Of a stretch of 64,000 nt of DNA, positions 45,348-55,392 are shown one piece after another. This stretch comes from Hyphomonadaceae bacterium (GTDB lineage: Bacteria > Pseudomonadota > Alphaproteobacteria > Caulobacterales > Maricaulaceae): NCBI GenBank assembly GCA_013001295.1, contig JABDMW010000028.1, forward strand, positions 1-64,000. Reading direction: 5' to 3'. Numbering within the stretch: the first letter of the stretch is position 1; each line of letters opens with the position of its first letter. The position numbers and the translations under genes are program-made. The notes beneath the pieces are model-generated. The model was not told the DNA's origin, ran no database searches, and saw nothing but the letters and a program-made list of their open reading frames with translations.

Positions 45348-46394
45348 ATGTCAGCGAATATGATCTCACGCACTGGAGCCAAAACCAATAATCGTTTCGA
45401 CTTTCTGCGTCTGCTGTTTGCAAGCGGTGTCTTTGTGTTTCACGCTGTCGTTCTCACGAATTTATGGCCGGGATCAGCCGGTGAGGTGCACCTCGCAAGG
45501 TTGGCAGAATTGTCCATTCAAGGTTTTTTTATCATTTCGGGCGCTTTAGTTTATGGCTCCTTTCTAAACTCAAAAAGTGTCGGTGACTACGCCAACAAAC
45601 GGGTGCGTCGATTGTACCCGGCCTATGCCGTGATCATTCTCATACCAGCTGTCATCAGTTTAATCATGACCGGGCAGTTTTCAGATATATTGCGATATAC
45701 CGGCGCAAATCTCGTATTCCTCAATTTTCTCGAGCCTAATCTGCCCGGACTTTTCGACGGACACCGACACAGCGAAGTTAACGGGGCTTTATGGACATTG
45801 AAAATTGAAGTCATGTTTTACATTGTACTACCTATTCTGGCTTGGATAATGACCAAATTAGGCCGTCTGAAGTGGGTGCTTCTCGCGCTAATCTATGTTT
45901 TTGCCGAACTGTGGCGCGGACTAATTCCGGCTCTTGAAGTCCCATACGCCGCTCAAATCGCACGGCAACTTCCTGGGCAAATGAGCTTTTTTGCCGTTGG
46001 AATTTTAATTTGGAGTTTCCGCGATATCGTAAAAAGACATGCGCTGTTGCTAGGATTACTGGGCGTTCTGCTTGTGCCCGTATCTTACCTTCCCAATTTG
46101 GATGTGATCCGTCCTCTTGCTTTGGGCGCATTGATTACAGGTATTGCCTATGCACCGGGCGTGCAACTGAACGCGGCACGATGGGGAGATATCAGCTACG
46201 GTGTTTACATCACCCATTTTCCGATCATTAATGGGTTGATCGCCTTGGGACTATTTACGTCCAACCCGGCACTGGGGTTTGCCCTGACTGGCATTCTAGT
46301 GGTTGTGGCGAGTTTATTTTTATGGAAATTCGTGGAACGCTCATTCTTACGAAAAGACAGTCATTACCGCCGTTCGGAAAAAGGCGCAGTTTAG
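45348..46394 (+). CDS. Acyltransferase-3 family (OafA/YrhL-type) membrane acyltransferase
   Basis: The 348-residue protein has about ten membrane helices and the family opening NNRFDFLRLLFASGVFVFHAV, with the conserved histidine in that first helix. The second motif VRRLYPAYAVI follows around residue 85-95. Members O-acylate sugars, peptidoglycan or exopolysaccharides at the inner membrane. No polysaccharide cluster is adjacent. It ends within the end of the opposing dehydrogenase gene. Confidence 0.9.
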   Translation: MSANMISRTGAKTNNRFDFLRLLFASGVFVFHAVVLTNLWPGSAGEVHLARLAELSIQGFFIISGALVYGSFLNSKSVGDYANKRVRRLYPAYAVIILIPAVISLIMTGQFSDILRYTGANLVFLNFLEPNLPGLFDGHRHSEVNGALWTLKIEVMFYIVLPILAWIMTKLGRLKWVLLALIYVFAELWRGLIPALEVPYAAQIARQLPGQMSFFAVGILIWSFRDIVKRHALLLGLLGVLLVPVSYLPNLDVIRPLALGALITGIAYAPGVQLNAARWGDISYGVYITHFPIINGLIALGLFTSNPALGFALTGILVVVASLFLWKFVERSFLRKDSHYRRSEKGAV

Positions 46395-47434
46395 CCCCGG
46401 CCTATCCTCTCCCGCGCCATTTTGTTGGCGATTTTGTTAGTTGGAATACCTGTATCGGCCGACTGAGCAATTATATCGGCCAAGGTTTTTTCAATCCCGA
46501 CCAGTTTTTCCTCGACCCATTCGCGACTATAAGAACCTTCAATTTCACCGGCGATGTTGATGATCCCACCCGCGTTTACAACATAGTCCGGGCAATAAAG
46601 AATACCGCGATCCATCAAATCTTTACCGATTTCAGCGACGGATAATTGGTTGTTGGCCGCGCCCGCAATAACCTTGCATTTTAAGCGCTCAATGGTGTCA
46701 GGATTGATCACTGCGCCCAAGGCACACGGGGCGAAAACCTCAGCGTCGACGGCGTAAATCTCATCAGGATCAACGATATTTGCGTCGAACGCGCTCTCGG
46801 CCTTTATCAGCACGTCTTCGTTGATGTCGGTCACCGACAATTTGGCACCTGCGTCATGCAGATGCTGGCAAAGCGCATACCCGACATGACCCAAGCCCTG
46901 AACAGCAACATGAACGTTTTTGAGCGAGCGGCTTCCGATTTGTTTTTCAACACCGACTTTGATCGACCGGAATACGCCGTCCGCGGTGACCGGTGATGGA
47001 TCACCAGAGGCCGCATCCCCTTCCTCAAGGCCGGCCACAAATTTTGTTTGTGATAGCACATTACGCATATCATCAGGAGAGACGCCAACATCCTCTGCCG
47101 TATAGTATTTCCCACAAAGCGAATCTATAGCTTTGCCGAGGGCCGTAAACAGTTTCGCGCGATCAAAATCACTTTCGGGCCGCATGATGACAGCTTTACC
47201 ACCGCCTAAGTTTAATCCCGCCATGGCATTTTTATAGCTCATGCCGCGTGATAGCCTCAAAACGTCCGTGAGCGCGTCTGTTGATGTTTCATACGTCCAA
47301 AGGCGGGCACCCCCGGCTGCCGGACCGCGATGCGTTGAATGGATTCCGATAAATGCTTTCAGGCCACTATCGGGATCAGTGAAGGCATGAACGCTTTCAT
47401 GATCATCAAAATCTTTATGTTCAAACAACGCCAT
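46391..47434 (-). CDS. Leucine/Glu/Phe/Val dehydrogenase-family amino acid dehydrogenase
   Basis: The 347-residue NAD enzyme deaminates branched-chain or aromatic amino acids oxidatively. It has the substrate-binding and catalytic lysines in RGMSYKNAMAGLNLGGGKAVI-like sequence, and the Rossmann motif VQGLGHVGYALC. Length and motifs best fit leucine dehydrogenase, but phenylalanine or valine dehydrogenase cannot be ruled out. It overlaps the acyltransferase end by four bases and has its own upstream region of 134 bases. Confidence 0.88.
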   Translation of the reverse strand: MALFEHKDFDDHESVHAFTDPDSGLKAFIGIHSTHRGPAAGGARLWTYETSTDALTDVLRLSRGMSYKNAMAGLNLGGGKAVIMRPESDFDRAKLFTALGKAIDSLCGKYYTAEDVGVSPDDMRNVLSQTKFVAGLEEGDAASGDPSPVTADGVFRSIKVGVEKQIGSRSLKNVHVAVQGLGHVGYALCQHLHDAGAKLSVTDINEDVLIKAESAFDANIVDPDEIYAVDAEVFAPCALGAVINPDTIERLKCKVIAGAANNQLSVAEIGKDLMDRGILYCPDYVVNAGGIINIAGEIEGSYSREWVEEKLVGIEKTLADIIAQSADTGIPTNKIANKMARERIGRG

Positions 47435-47568
47435 TTGAAGAATCCAGTTTCAGAATATTTCTTGCACGGTAAGTGCGATATGCAACAAATATATTTCTTA
47501 GTTCAACTAAAAATGAACATTAACTGCTCAAAACACGTGTAATAATGGAACATATTAGAGTGAGAATT

Positions 47569-48543
47569 CTACAAAACCTCGTTGCCGGCAATTGCCGATT
47601 TAATCATGGAGAGGACAAGAGCGGCACCACTCCCATCGCCAATTCCGATTCCCAAGTCGAGCAATGGTTTCTTTCCAATTCGGTCCAGCAAAGCGCCATG
47701 GGCGGGCTCGGTCGTGATGTGCGCTGCAAAACAATGGTCAAGACTGGTTCCATCTAGTTTATGTAAAACCGCCGCAGCGGCACAGCAAACAAACCCATCC
47801 AGCAACACAGGGATTTTTTGATGTCGGGCCGCGAGAATAGCCCCGACCATGCCGGCGATGTCCCGCCCCCCAAATCGTCGGAGAATTTCAAGTGGATCAT
47901 TGAGAAAATCCTTGTGGGTTGCGGCAGCAGCGTCAACAGCTTCAATCCGCAATTGCGCGGCCTTATCGCGACCGCCGGCCCAATAGTCGGTTGTGCCGCC
48001 ATGAAGTCCTCTGGCAATAGCAGCAGCAGCCGTCACACTCCCAATCCCGGCATTCCCGAGAACAATGATATCCGCACCTTCTGCGACGACTTCCATACCA
48101 AAGGCAATCGACGCAGCGCACTCTCGCTCAGACAATGACGGCTCTGTTGTCATATCTGCGCATGGCACTTCCACGCCCAGTTCATAGACTTTAAATGCTG
48201 CGTTTTGGGCGGTTGCTATACCGCGAACCGCCGCCTTCCCTTCAGATATGGATTTGACCCTTGCGCGCGCGTTTTCGACCGGGTCTTCAGCTAAGATGCT
48301 TTTAGAAACACCGTGTGTTCCTACGAACACCGCGACCAATGGCTTCTCGATCCGAGGGGCTTTATTCCCTTGCCAGCCGGCCAGCCATGATACGGCTTGC
48401 TCCATTCGCCCCAATGGTTTCAACCCCTGAATGACCGTATTCAATTTTTCTTCAACTGAGGTTGTAAGTTCGAGATCAATGTTAGGCATTGATCCGACCA
48501 AGGCCTTGATATCGTCAAACGGTCGAGTTGAGGATTGCGACAT
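47569..48543 (-). CDS. cobT: Nicotinate-nucleotide--dimethylbenzimidazole phosphoribosyltransferase
   Basis: ATG 48543 with AGGAAA upstream gives 324 residues. The enzyme makes alpha-ribazole phosphate for the lower ligand of cobalamin. Motifs include GMEVVAEGADIIVLGNAGIGS, AIARGLHGGTTDYW and LDGFVCCAAA; the C-terminal EPAHG region holds the glutamate and histidine of the site. No other cobalamin genes or riboswitch are next to it. The longer frame upstream to 48600 is less likely. Confidence 0.94.
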   Translation of the reverse strand: MSQSSTRPFDDIKALVGSMPNIDLELTTSVEEKLNTVIQGLKPLGRMEQAVSWLAGWQGNKAPRIEKPLVAVFVGTHGVSKSILAEDPVENARARVKSISEGKAAVRGIATAQNAAFKVYELGVEVPCADMTTEPSLSERECAASIAFGMEVVAEGADIIVLGNAGIGSVTAAAAIARGLHGGTTDYWAGGRDKAAQLRIEAVDAAAATHKDFLNDPLEILRRFGGRDIAGMVGAILAARHQKIPVLLDGFVCCAAAAVLHKLDGTSLDHCFAAHITTEPAHGALLDRIGKKPLLDLGIGIGDGSGAALVLSMIKSAIAGNEVL

Positions 48544-48658
48544 ATGCGGTGTTTCCTGCCAGTTAAATCGTGTCTTTCTGACCACATTGGAGCCCGGCAT
48601 TCAACTGATTAATTGAATTCTTCACGATTATGTAACGCCAATCCGGTACAGGCCATAT

Positions 48659-49222
48659 ATGGGATCTAATCTAGTCAGAGATACATTGATGGCCGCCGCG
48701 ATTATTACGGCGGGAGCGCTGGCCTTTGTCAATCGTGAAGCTATTTACGAAATAGTTGGCGTTCATCCCGCTGACGTAATTGAAGCTAAGAACCAACGTG
48801 AAAATTCAGACCAAATTGCGATCGTCAACGAGCCTGAAAACCCACCTTTAAGCGGGTCAGCGGCGTCGATCCGCAAAGCTACAGACGGTCAGTTTTGGAC
48901 CGAAGCCCGGGTTAATTCAACGACGGTCAAATTTCTGGTTGATACCGGCGCCAGTGTCGTTGCCCTCACTCCTGCCGATGCCCTCAAGGCCGGATTTCAA
49001 CCGAGAGACCTTGTCTATAATGCACCGGTAAACACCGCCGCAGGACAAATCATGGCCGCAAGCATAGAACTCGATATTATTAAAGTTGGCGGTGTCATGG
49101 TCCGAGATGTCCGCGGTATCGTTATCCCGGACGGGCTTTCACATTCCTTACTCGGGATGAGTTTCCTGGGCGAACTGCAAAAAGTCGAAGCGACAAAATC
49201 AGCGCTCATTCTGCGCCAATAG
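48659..49222 (+). CDS. Membrane-anchored retropepsin-like aspartic protease (clan AA)
   Basis: The 187-residue protein has one N-terminal membrane helix (about residues 10-24), a linker and a retropepsin-like domain with the catalytic motif LVDTGASVVAL (Asp95-Thr96-Gly97) and a flap-like GGVMVRDVRGIV. This matches the single-domain clan AA proteases common in alphaproteobacteria, which likely act as periplasmic dimers. Targets are unknown. It is convergent on the TSUP gene five bases away. Confidence 0.9.
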   Translation: MGSNLVRDTLMAAAIITAGALAFVNREAIYEIVGVHPADVIEAKNQRENSDQIAIVNEPENPPLSGSAASIRKATDGQFWTEARVNSTTVKFLVDTGASVVALTPADALKAGFQPRDLVYNAPVNTAAGQIMAASIELDIIKVGGVMVRDVRGIVIPDGLSHSLLGMSFLGELQKVEATKSALILRQ

Positions 49223-49227
49223 CCACC

Positions 49228-50067
49228 CTAACCTGTCATTGCTTTGCGCATCATATTCGCAGCAATGATCAACAAAAATATGCCAAATACCATGCGCATT
49301 CGTTTTTGGCTGAGCCCATGCGCGGTCCGCACGCCCAAAGGCACCATGAGCAGTGTTGCAACAGCCATAATCGCAAATCCCAGCATATTCACATATCCAA
49401 CAGACAATGGCGGACGCCCGTCAACGCCGAGCCCCGCATAAATATAGCCAAATGTCGCTGGCAGGCCGATGAAAAATCCAATTGCTGCTGCGGTCCCGAT
49501 CGCTTGATGAATTTTACGCCCGCACAAAATCATGAGCGTGACGCCAATAGAGCCAAATCCAATCCCCATGAGCGCACATAAACCACCAAGTGTGGTGCCT
49601 GCAACAGGCGGCGCAATGCCCCGGGGGACATCATTGGCAAGTCTCCAGTCCGGACGTCCGAAAATAAATTGTAACGCCAACACGCCGATAACAATGCCGA
49701 ATAGCATAGTCAGTTGAGTTCCGGACAAGGCGCGCGCCACCAATGCAGCGGCTAATAGCGCCCCAACACCGATCCATATACCCCAGCTTCTCAGTGGATT
49801 TTTCGGCCAGACCAGCGACCAATCTACGGCGCCATGCTTGTTATGCCCATGGGCAGACCGGATCGAGGTGACGACAATCACCGAGGCCGATGTCGCTACA
49901 GCCATGTGCATGATCACGTCCTCGGAATATCCCAACGCCGCAAATGTGTAATACAAGACCGGGACGAGGATCGCGCCGCCGCCAATCCCGAACAATCCGG
50001 CGCTAAACCCCGCCAGGCATCCGCCCAACAATAGCGCAATGCCCAACGATAACAATTGCGGGTCCAC
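49228..50067 (-). CDS. TauE/SafE-family (TSUP) permease
   Basis: The 279-residue hydrophobic protein has the TSUP repeats, FSAGLFGIGGGAILVPVLY and GGLCALMGIGFGSIGV, with about eight helices. The start is GTG 50067, which overlaps the TAG of dusA by one base. The family moves sulfur-containing or organic anions. It is distinct from the TSUP protein in the molybdopterin cluster. Its co-location with dusA is probably not functional. Confidence 0.9.
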   Translation of the reverse strand: MDPQLLSLGIALLLGGCLAGFSAGLFGIGGGAILVPVLYYTFAALGYSEDVIMHMAVATSASVIVVTSIRSAHGHNKHGAVDWSLVWPKNPLRSWGIWIGVGALLAAALVARALSGTQLTMLFGIVIGVLALQFIFGRPDWRLANDVPRGIAPPVAGTTLGGLCALMGIGFGSIGVTLMILCGRKIHQAIGTAAAIGFFIGLPATFGYIYAGLGVDGRPPLSVGYVNMLGFAIMAVATLLMVPLGVRTAHGLSQKRMRMVFGIFLLIIAANMMRKAMTG

Positions 50068-51062
50068 TATGCGGCCTTTTGTAGGAATTGCGTATAGAGG
50101 TCGAAAGCCTGCGCAACTTTTTCGGAAGGCGCGAGAGACGGATCGGCCTCACTGAGCGCGCGACGCCAAATACGAGCGCCGGGTTCGCCGTGATAAAGCC
50201 CCATAATATGACGGATCATGGCTTTTGCGGATCGGTCTTTTTTCTCGACGGACTTAAGATAAGCAACAATTTCGGTAACGATATCACGACGTCGCAGATT
50301 TTGCAGAGGGCCATCGAAAAACGCCGCGTCAACTTCGGTCAAAATCCACGGTGTATGGTAGGCCGCGCGACCAAACATAACACCGTCTAAAGCCCCCATT
50401 TCATCTCGCGCATGTTGTAAATCTTCCAGTCCGCCGTTTAGAATTATCGTCAAATCCGGAAACTGCGCTTTCATGCGCCGGACCAGATCATAATCCAGCG
50501 GCGGCACCGTGCGGTTTTCTTTCGGGCTCAACCCATCAAGCCATGCCTTGCGGGCGTGAATGATAAAGTGGGTGCAGCCCGCATTTTTAACCGTCTCGAT
50601 AAAATGCGGCAGCGTTTGCTCCGCGTCTTGCTGATCAATCCCGAGCCGGCATTTTACGGTCACTGGTATATCCACTGCACTCGCCATCGCCGCATAGCAA
50701 TCCGCCACCAATTCCGGTTCTGCCATCAAACAGGCGCCAAAGCGTCCGGATTGTACACGGTCCGACGGACAGCCAATATTGATATTGATTTCCCGATAGC
50801 CAAAATCCTCACCGATTTTGGACGCTTCAGCCAATTTCACAGGCTCCGATCCACCGATCTGTAAGGCCACCGGTTGCTCGCGCTCGTCAAACCCGATCAA
50901 ATATTCCTGGTCGCCATGAATAACAGCATCCGCAACCACCATTTCCGTGTACAGGAGCGCATGCTTACTCAGCATGCGGTGAAACATGCGGCAATGACGG
51001 TCCGTCCAATCCATCATAGGCGCCACGGAGAATTTGTGCGCATCTTTAGAGGCCAAAGTCAT
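50067..51062 (-). CDS. dusA: tRNA-dihydrouridine synthase A
   Basis: The 331-residue FMN enzyme reduces U20/U20a in the tRNA D-loop. It shows APMMDWTDRHCR at the start, NINIGCPSDRVQSGRFGACLM with the catalytic cysteine, HARKAWLDGLSPKENR, a DusA-specific stretch, and ILNGGLE for the FMN phosphate. It is followed in one operon by the TSUP permease. The upstream gap holds the operator of the divergent symporter. Confidence 0.95.
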   Translation of the reverse strand: MTLASKDAHKFSVAPMMDWTDRHCRMFHRMLSKHALLYTEMVVADAVIHGDQEYLIGFDEREQPVALQIGGSEPVKLAEASKIGEDFGYREININIGCPSDRVQSGRFGACLMAEPELVADCYAAMASAVDIPVTVKCRLGIDQQDAEQTLPHFIETVKNAGCTHFIIHARKAWLDGLSPKENRTVPPLDYDLVRRMKAQFPDLTIILNGGLEDLQHARDEMGALDGVMFGRAAYHTPWILTEVDAAFFDGPLQNLRRRDIVTEIVAYLKSVEKKDRSAKAMIRHIMGLYHGEPGARIWRRALSEADPSLAPSEKVAQAFDLYTQFLQKAA

Positions 51063-51222
51063 GGGCGTAAGATATGGATTGGCGAAATAAACTCAAGTAA
51101 AACGTAGATGTTTACTGGCTAGTTCCCGACCATACCTTTGCGATATTCATTAATTTGCCCAATAAACAATACAAATTTTTAATCTGGTGGAAGAACAACA
51201 CTTGCTTTCATTACGGATATGT

Positions 51223-51238
51223 TTGCATTCGAATGCAA
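51223..51238. promoter_or_regulatory. LacI-family operator, site 1 (symporter)
   Basis: TTGCATTCGAATGCAA is a perfect 16-base palindrome with the central CG typical of LacI-family sites. It ends 46 bases before the symporter ATG. The same word occurs at site 2 and as a two-base variant at sites 3 and 4. A LacI regulator is encoded within the locus at 55393-56427. Confidence 0.9.
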
Positions 51239-51284
51239 GATACGTTAGTTTTGGCTTAAAAAAAACAATCAGGGGTAATCTGAC

Positions 51285-52913
51285 ATGCAAAATTTTGGTG
51301 CATTGAACTGGTCAATCGTTATTGCCTATCTGATCGCAAATCTCCTCCTCGGATATTTCATGAGCCGACGGGTTAAGACTTCGCAAGACTATTATCTTGG
51401 CGATCGTTCGGCACCCTGGTGGGCCATTGGTATTTCTGTGGTCGCCACGTATGTGAGTGCCCTCTCCTTTTTGGGCGGGCCCGCCTGGGCGTACGGCGAC
51501 GGCATGGCGGCATTGGCCATTCATGTGAATTATCCGCTGGTGATCTTTGCCGTAATTGTTTTCTTTCTGCCGTTCTTTTTCAACAGCGGCGTCGCGTCCA
51601 TTTATGAGTATCTCGAACGTCGTTTTGGTAAAACCTCGCGCACGGTTATGAGTTCTCTATTTTTGCTGACGCAAAGTATCACTGCTGCCTCGATACTGAC
51701 AGCAACGGCAGTTGTGGTGACGTTCGTTACGGGAATAGACCCTAAAATCGCGATTGTTCTCATGACGGCGATCGTGCTTGTTTATACGCTGATGGGCGGA
51801 ATGAATGCGGTGATCTGGACGGATGTTTTGCAAGGTATCATTTTATTCTTGGGCGCTGGAATAATTCTCTACAATTTGCTTGGCGCGGTAAGTCCATTGT
51901 CCAGCGCGTTTGATACCCTCAGTGAGACCGGCAAATTAAATCCAATAAACGCGGATTTCGATTTTTCCGTCGCGCCAACGATTTGGGCCGGCGTATTTGC
52001 AATGACCCTATTTCATATCACGGTGTACGGTGCCAACCAGATGATGGTGCAACGCGCGCTCGCGGCCAAAAATATTGGTGATGCCAAGAAATCTTACCTC
52101 CTGATGGGTTTTGCTGCGTTCTTCATCTACTTTCTGTTTTTCTTTATAGGTGCACTTCTGTTCGTGCACTTCAAAGGCGATCCCTTCGAACAGCCTAACG
52201 AAATTATCCTGGTGTTTGCACGTTCCCTTGCTTTGCCTGGACTTATGGGGATATTAGCAGCGGCCGTTCTATCCGCCTCCATGTCGAGCCTTTCCTCCGC
52301 TTTTAATTCTCTCGCGACCATATCGGTCACGGACATGTATCAGGAGTTTTTCAATAAAGACGCCAGCGAAAAACACTATTTAAACGCATCGCGTTTGTTC
52401 ACGATCATCTGGGGGCTTCTTGTCATTCCCATGGCTTTCGCTTTCGTCTCTAGCAAAGGTTCAATTCTGGAAACTCTAACGGCAGTCGCCTCCTATTTTG
52501 TTGGCGCAAAACTCGCCATGTTTGGTATGGGCTTCTTTTCCAAACACGTAACCCAACGCGGGCTCTTGATTGGCGTCGCGGCCGGCTTTATTGGGATCTA
52601 CATTTTCAAGCTCGGAATTCCATTTACAGACTGGACCCCACCGACGATTGCCTGGCCATGGTTCGTCGTTATTGGCGGGGCGATCAATATCGTTGTCTCC
52701 TGGGTCGCCAGCGTACTTTTGGATGGCTTCAAAAAAGAATGGCACCCGCAATCTGTGCCAGGACAGATCAAAGAATACAGGGACTCCGGCAAAGCAGAAA
52801 AGGACGGCGGGTGGTATGTTGTCCCCGGTAAGGTCGACAAAATCGCTTGGGCACTGCCGGTTTTCTTCGTCTTTACTATCGCCTTTTTGGCCTGGTTTGG
52901 CACTATGAGGTAG
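51285..52913 (+). CDS. Sodium:solute symporter (SSS/SGLT family)
   Basis: The 542-residue membrane protein has thirteen or more helices, starting LNWSIVIAYLIANLLLGYFMSRR, with the SSS signature around GLMGILAAAVLSASMSSLSSAFNSLA (Na+ site). It imports an organic solute with sodium. It has its own LacI-type operator and faces the HisD-like operon 104 bases away, so it is likely the uptake step for this locus. It most resembles SGLT-type sugar or polyol carriers, but substrate type is not certain from sequence. Confidence 0.92.
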   Translation: MQNFGALNWSIVIAYLIANLLLGYFMSRRVKTSQDYYLGDRSAPWWAIGISVVATYVSALSFLGGPAWAYGDGMAALAIHVNYPLVIFAVIVFFLPFFFNSGVASIYEYLERRFGKTSRTVMSSLFLLTQSITAASILTATAVVVTFVTGIDPKIAIVLMTAIVLVYTLMGGMNAVIWTDVLQGIILFLGAGIILYNLLGAVSPLSSAFDTLSETGKLNPINADFDFSVAPTIWAGVFAMTLFHITVYGANQMMVQRALAAKNIGDAKKSYLLMGFAAFFIYFLFFFIGALLFVHFKGDPFEQPNEIILVFARSLALPGLMGILAAAVLSASMSSLSSAFNSLATISVTDMYQEFFNKDASEKHYLNASRLFTIIWGLLVIPMAFAFVSSKGSILETLTAVASYFVGAKLAMFGMGFFSKHVTQRGLLIGVAAGFIGIYIFKLGIPFTDWTPPTIAWPWFVVIGGAINIVVSWVASVLLDGFKKEWHPQSVPGQIKEYRDSGKAEKDGGWYVVPGKVDKIAWALPVFFVFTIAFLAWFGTMR

Positions 52914-52950
52914 ACAGGATTGCTCAGCAATATCAGCAAAATTTAAATTA

Positions 52951-52966
52951 TTGCATTCGAATGCAA
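52951..52966 (+). promoter_or_regulatory. LacI-family operator, site 2, with overlapping promoter (hisD-like operon)
   Basis: The perfect palindrome TTGCATTCGAATGCAA recurs here. TTGCAT may serve as the -35 element with TAAAAA 16 bases downstream (52973-52978) as -10. The site ends 51 bases before the ATG of the HisD-like gene, whose operon includes the lacI-type gene, so autoregulation is expected. Confidence 0.88.
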
Positions 52967-53017
52967 AAATGATAAAAAGGGCGCTTATTGTAGACAAACC
53001 CGATCAAGGAAAAGCTC

Positions 53018-54340
53018 ATGGCCCGCTATCTTAAAAACGGCATAGACGTTGAAACCAAGCTCAAAACAGACACTAAAGTTCGTGAAATTGTCGAAGGCAT
53101 TCTGGCGGAAGTAGAAGAGCACGGCGACGCTACTGTCCGTAAGTACTCAGAAAAGTTCGATAATTGGTCACCGAAAAACTTCCGCTTATCCCGTGCTGAA
53201 ATAGATGCGTGCTACGAAGCTGTTACCGAGCAAGAACGAAATGACATAAAATTTGCCCAAGCCCAGGTTCGTAACTTTGCGCAAATTCAACGAGATTCTA
53301 TGCAAGACGTTGAAGTCGAGACCCTGCCCGGCGTAACTCTTGGTCATAAGCATGTGCCGGTAAATGCGGCTGGCTGTTATATCCCTGGCGGCAAATACCC
53401 GCTAATCGCTTCCGCACATATGTCAGTGATCACTGCAAAAGTAGCTGGTGTGAAGCGGGTAATCGCCTGCGCGCCTCCTTTTAACGGCAAGCCTCACCCG
53501 GCCATTGTCGTTGCTATGGACATGGGTGGCGCCGATGAAATTTATTGCGCTGGCGGAATACAGGCCATTGGGATGATGGCAATCGGAACCGAGACCTGTG
53601 ACCCCGTTGATATTCTGGTCGGCCCCGGCAATGCATTTGTCGCGGAAGCCAAACGCCAATTATTTGGTCGTGTTGGTATTGATCTTTTTGCCGGACCAAC
53701 CGAAACGATGATCATCGCAGATGACACATCCGACGGAGAAATTTGCGCAGCCGATTTACTGGGCCAAGCCGAACACGGTGTCAATTCACCGGCCGTTTTG
53801 ATTACAAATTCAGAGAAACTCGCCAATGATACGATCGCCGAGGTGGAACGCCAACGTCACGTCCTGCCAACCGGAGACATTGCAGGTCAGGCCTGGGACG
53901 ATTATGGGCAGGTCATCTTGTGTGACTCTTATGAAGAAATGGTCGAAATGGCCGATTTCGTTGCCTCGGAGCATGTCCAGGTGATGACCAAGGATCCGAA
54001 TTATTTCCTCGAAAATATGACCAATTATGGTGCCCTTTTCCTGGGCCATGAAACCAACGTTGCCTATGGCGATAAAGTGATCGGGACCAATCACACCCTG
54101 CCGACCAACAAAGCGGCACGTTATACGGGCGGACTCTGGGTTGGAAAATTTCTCAAAACCTGCACCTATCAGCGCGTAACTGAAGAAGGCTCGGTTATGG
54201 TCGGTGAATATTGTTCACGACTATGCGCCATGGAAGGCTTCGCTGCCCACAAAGAGCAGGCAGACATTCGTCTGCGTCGTTTCTCAGGCCAAAATATTCA
54301 AGGGCTTGATAGCCTGCCATCACCACGGAAGTCGGCTTAA
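53018..54340 (+). CDS. Histidinol dehydrogenase-family oxidoreductase (catabolic paralogue)
   Basis: The 440-residue protein follows the HisD fold: [49 protein letters not shown], zinc ligands in [10 protein letters not shown], the ASEHVQV catalytic pair and [19 protein letters not shown]. No histidine biosynthesis genes surround it; it lies in a LacI-controlled operon with an NTF2-type gene. Catabolic HisD homologues such as HpsN oxidise a diol end of sulfopropanediol to the acid in two steps, so I expect an alcohol-to-acid oxidation here. The substrate is not known. AAGGAAA precedes the ATG. Confidence 0.88.
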   Translation: MARYLKNGIDVETKLKTDTKVREIVEGILAEVEEHGDATVRKYSEKFDNWSPKNFRLSRAEIDACYEAVTEQERNDIKFAQAQVRNFAQIQRDSMQDVEVETLPGVTLGHKHVPVNAAGCYIPGGKYPLIASAHMSVITAKVAGVKRVIACAPPFNGKPHPAIVVAMDMGGADEIYCAGGIQAIGMMAIGTETCDPVDILVGPGNAFVAEAKRQLFGRVGIDLFAGPTETMIIADDTSDGEICAADLLGQAEHGVNSPAVLITNSEKLANDTIAEVERQRHVLPTGDIAGQAWDDYGQVILCDSYEEMVEMADFVASEHVQVMTKDPNYFLENMTNYGALFLGHETNVAYGDKVIGTNHTLPTNKAARYTGGLWVGKFLKTCTYQRVTEEGSVMVGEYCSRLCAMEGFAAHKEQADIRLRRFSGQNIQGLDSLPSPRKSA

Positions 54341-54349
54341 AGGATCTTA

Positions 54350-55360
54350 ATGACCGACTTTCAGCGCGATAAACAGATCGTTCGCGACTATACTGCCGCG
54401 TTTGATAGCGCCGACCCTGATGATCGGCTAAGCGTGCTTAAAGCCTACACGGTGCCAGACTATTATTGGCGCGGCATGCATCCATTTTATGAGCTATCCG
54501 GTGCTGAAGCCGTTTTCGCTAATTTCTGGGATGGCCTGTTTACTTCGTTCACCTCGGTTCAGCGACGCATGGATATCTTCTTTGCGGGGCAAAACATCTA
54601 CTCAGAAAAGACCGAAAATTGGGTTTGCAATATGGGCCATTTTGTCGGCCTATTCGATCAAGACTGGCTCGGAATTCCGGCAACACATAAAATGGCTTAT
54701 CTGCCATACGCTGAGTTTCACAGAATTGAGGACGGTAAAATTGCCGAAAGCGCTCTGTTCTGCGACATCATTCGCATTATGCAACAGGTTGGACTTGACC
54801 CAATCCCGACGCAAACAGCCGCGGCGATCATTCAGCCCGGTCCGCAAACCCATGATGGATTTTTGTTTAATTCTCAGGACCCAAAGGAAGCTCAAATTTC
54901 GCTCGATCTGGTCGCGCAAATGGTTGAGGATTTAAACATCTTGAACCAAACAGGCGATGATCGTTGTCCGCCCAGCGTCCTTGCTGAAACCTGGCACCAA
55001 GACATGGTCTGGTATGGGCCTGGCGGGATCGGATCTACTTACACAATCGAACGGTATCAAGAACAGCACCAGTACCCGTTCCGCGAAGGATTGACCGATA
55101 AGAAATTCCTGGGTCATGTGACGCGGATAGCAGAGGGCAATTATGTGGGCTGGTTTGGCTGGCCAAATCTGACCAATCGTAACCGCGGCGGGTTTTTGGG
55201 CTTACTGGAAAGTGACAAAAAGGCAGAAATGCGGGTTGTCGATATTTATAGGCGCGACGGTGACAAGCTGGCAGAAAATTGGGTCTTCATTGATATTTTA
55301 TATTATCTCATTCAGCACGATGTAGACTTACTTAAAAATCCGGATGCGTTAAAGCGCTAG
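54350..55360 (+). CDS. Tandem NTF2/SnoaL-like domain protein, copy A
   Basis: The 336-residue protein consists of two NTF2-like (SnoaL) domains, about residues 1-150 and 185-330. The first carries YLPYAEFHRIEDGKIAE and the second WYGPGGIGSTYT and ENWVFIDILYYLIQ. Single SnoaL domains are cyclases or hydrolases of small hydrophobic molecules. It lies nine bases after the HisD-like gene. The closest relative in this window is the gene at 57629, with the same WYGPxGIG and ENWVxxD motifs. Confidence 0.85.
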   Translation: MTDFQRDKQIVRDYTAAFDSADPDDRLSVLKAYTVPDYYWRGMHPFYELSGAEAVFANFWDGLFTSFTSVQRRMDIFFAGQNIYSEKTENWVCNMGHFVGLFDQDWLGIPATHKMAYLPYAEFHRIEDGKIAESALFCDIIRIMQQVGLDPIPTQTAAAIIQPGPQTHDGFLFNSQDPKEAQISLDLVAQMVEDLNILNQTGDDRCPPSVLAETWHQDMVWYGPGGIGSTYTIERYQEQHQYPFREGLTDKKFLGHVTRIAEGNYVGWFGWPNLTNRNRGGFLGLLESDKKAEMRVVDIYRRDGDKLAENWVFIDILYYLIQHDVDLLKNPDALKR

Positions 55361-55392
55361 GATTTTCAAACCGTGCAGTTTATAAGATTTGT

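Noticed and set aside
48544-48658. Cobalamin riboswitch upstream of cobT
   Set aside because: The gap is only 115 bases and I could not find the B12-box or the expected stems.
52476-52997. 173-codon minus-strand frame over the end of the symporter
   Set aside because: It overlaps a conserved membrane protein gene and includes the operator of the next unit; composition looks like a shadow frame.
53018-54340. Histidine biosynthesis role for the HisD-like gene
   Set aside because: No other his genes nearby and it lies under a catabolic LacI-type operator.
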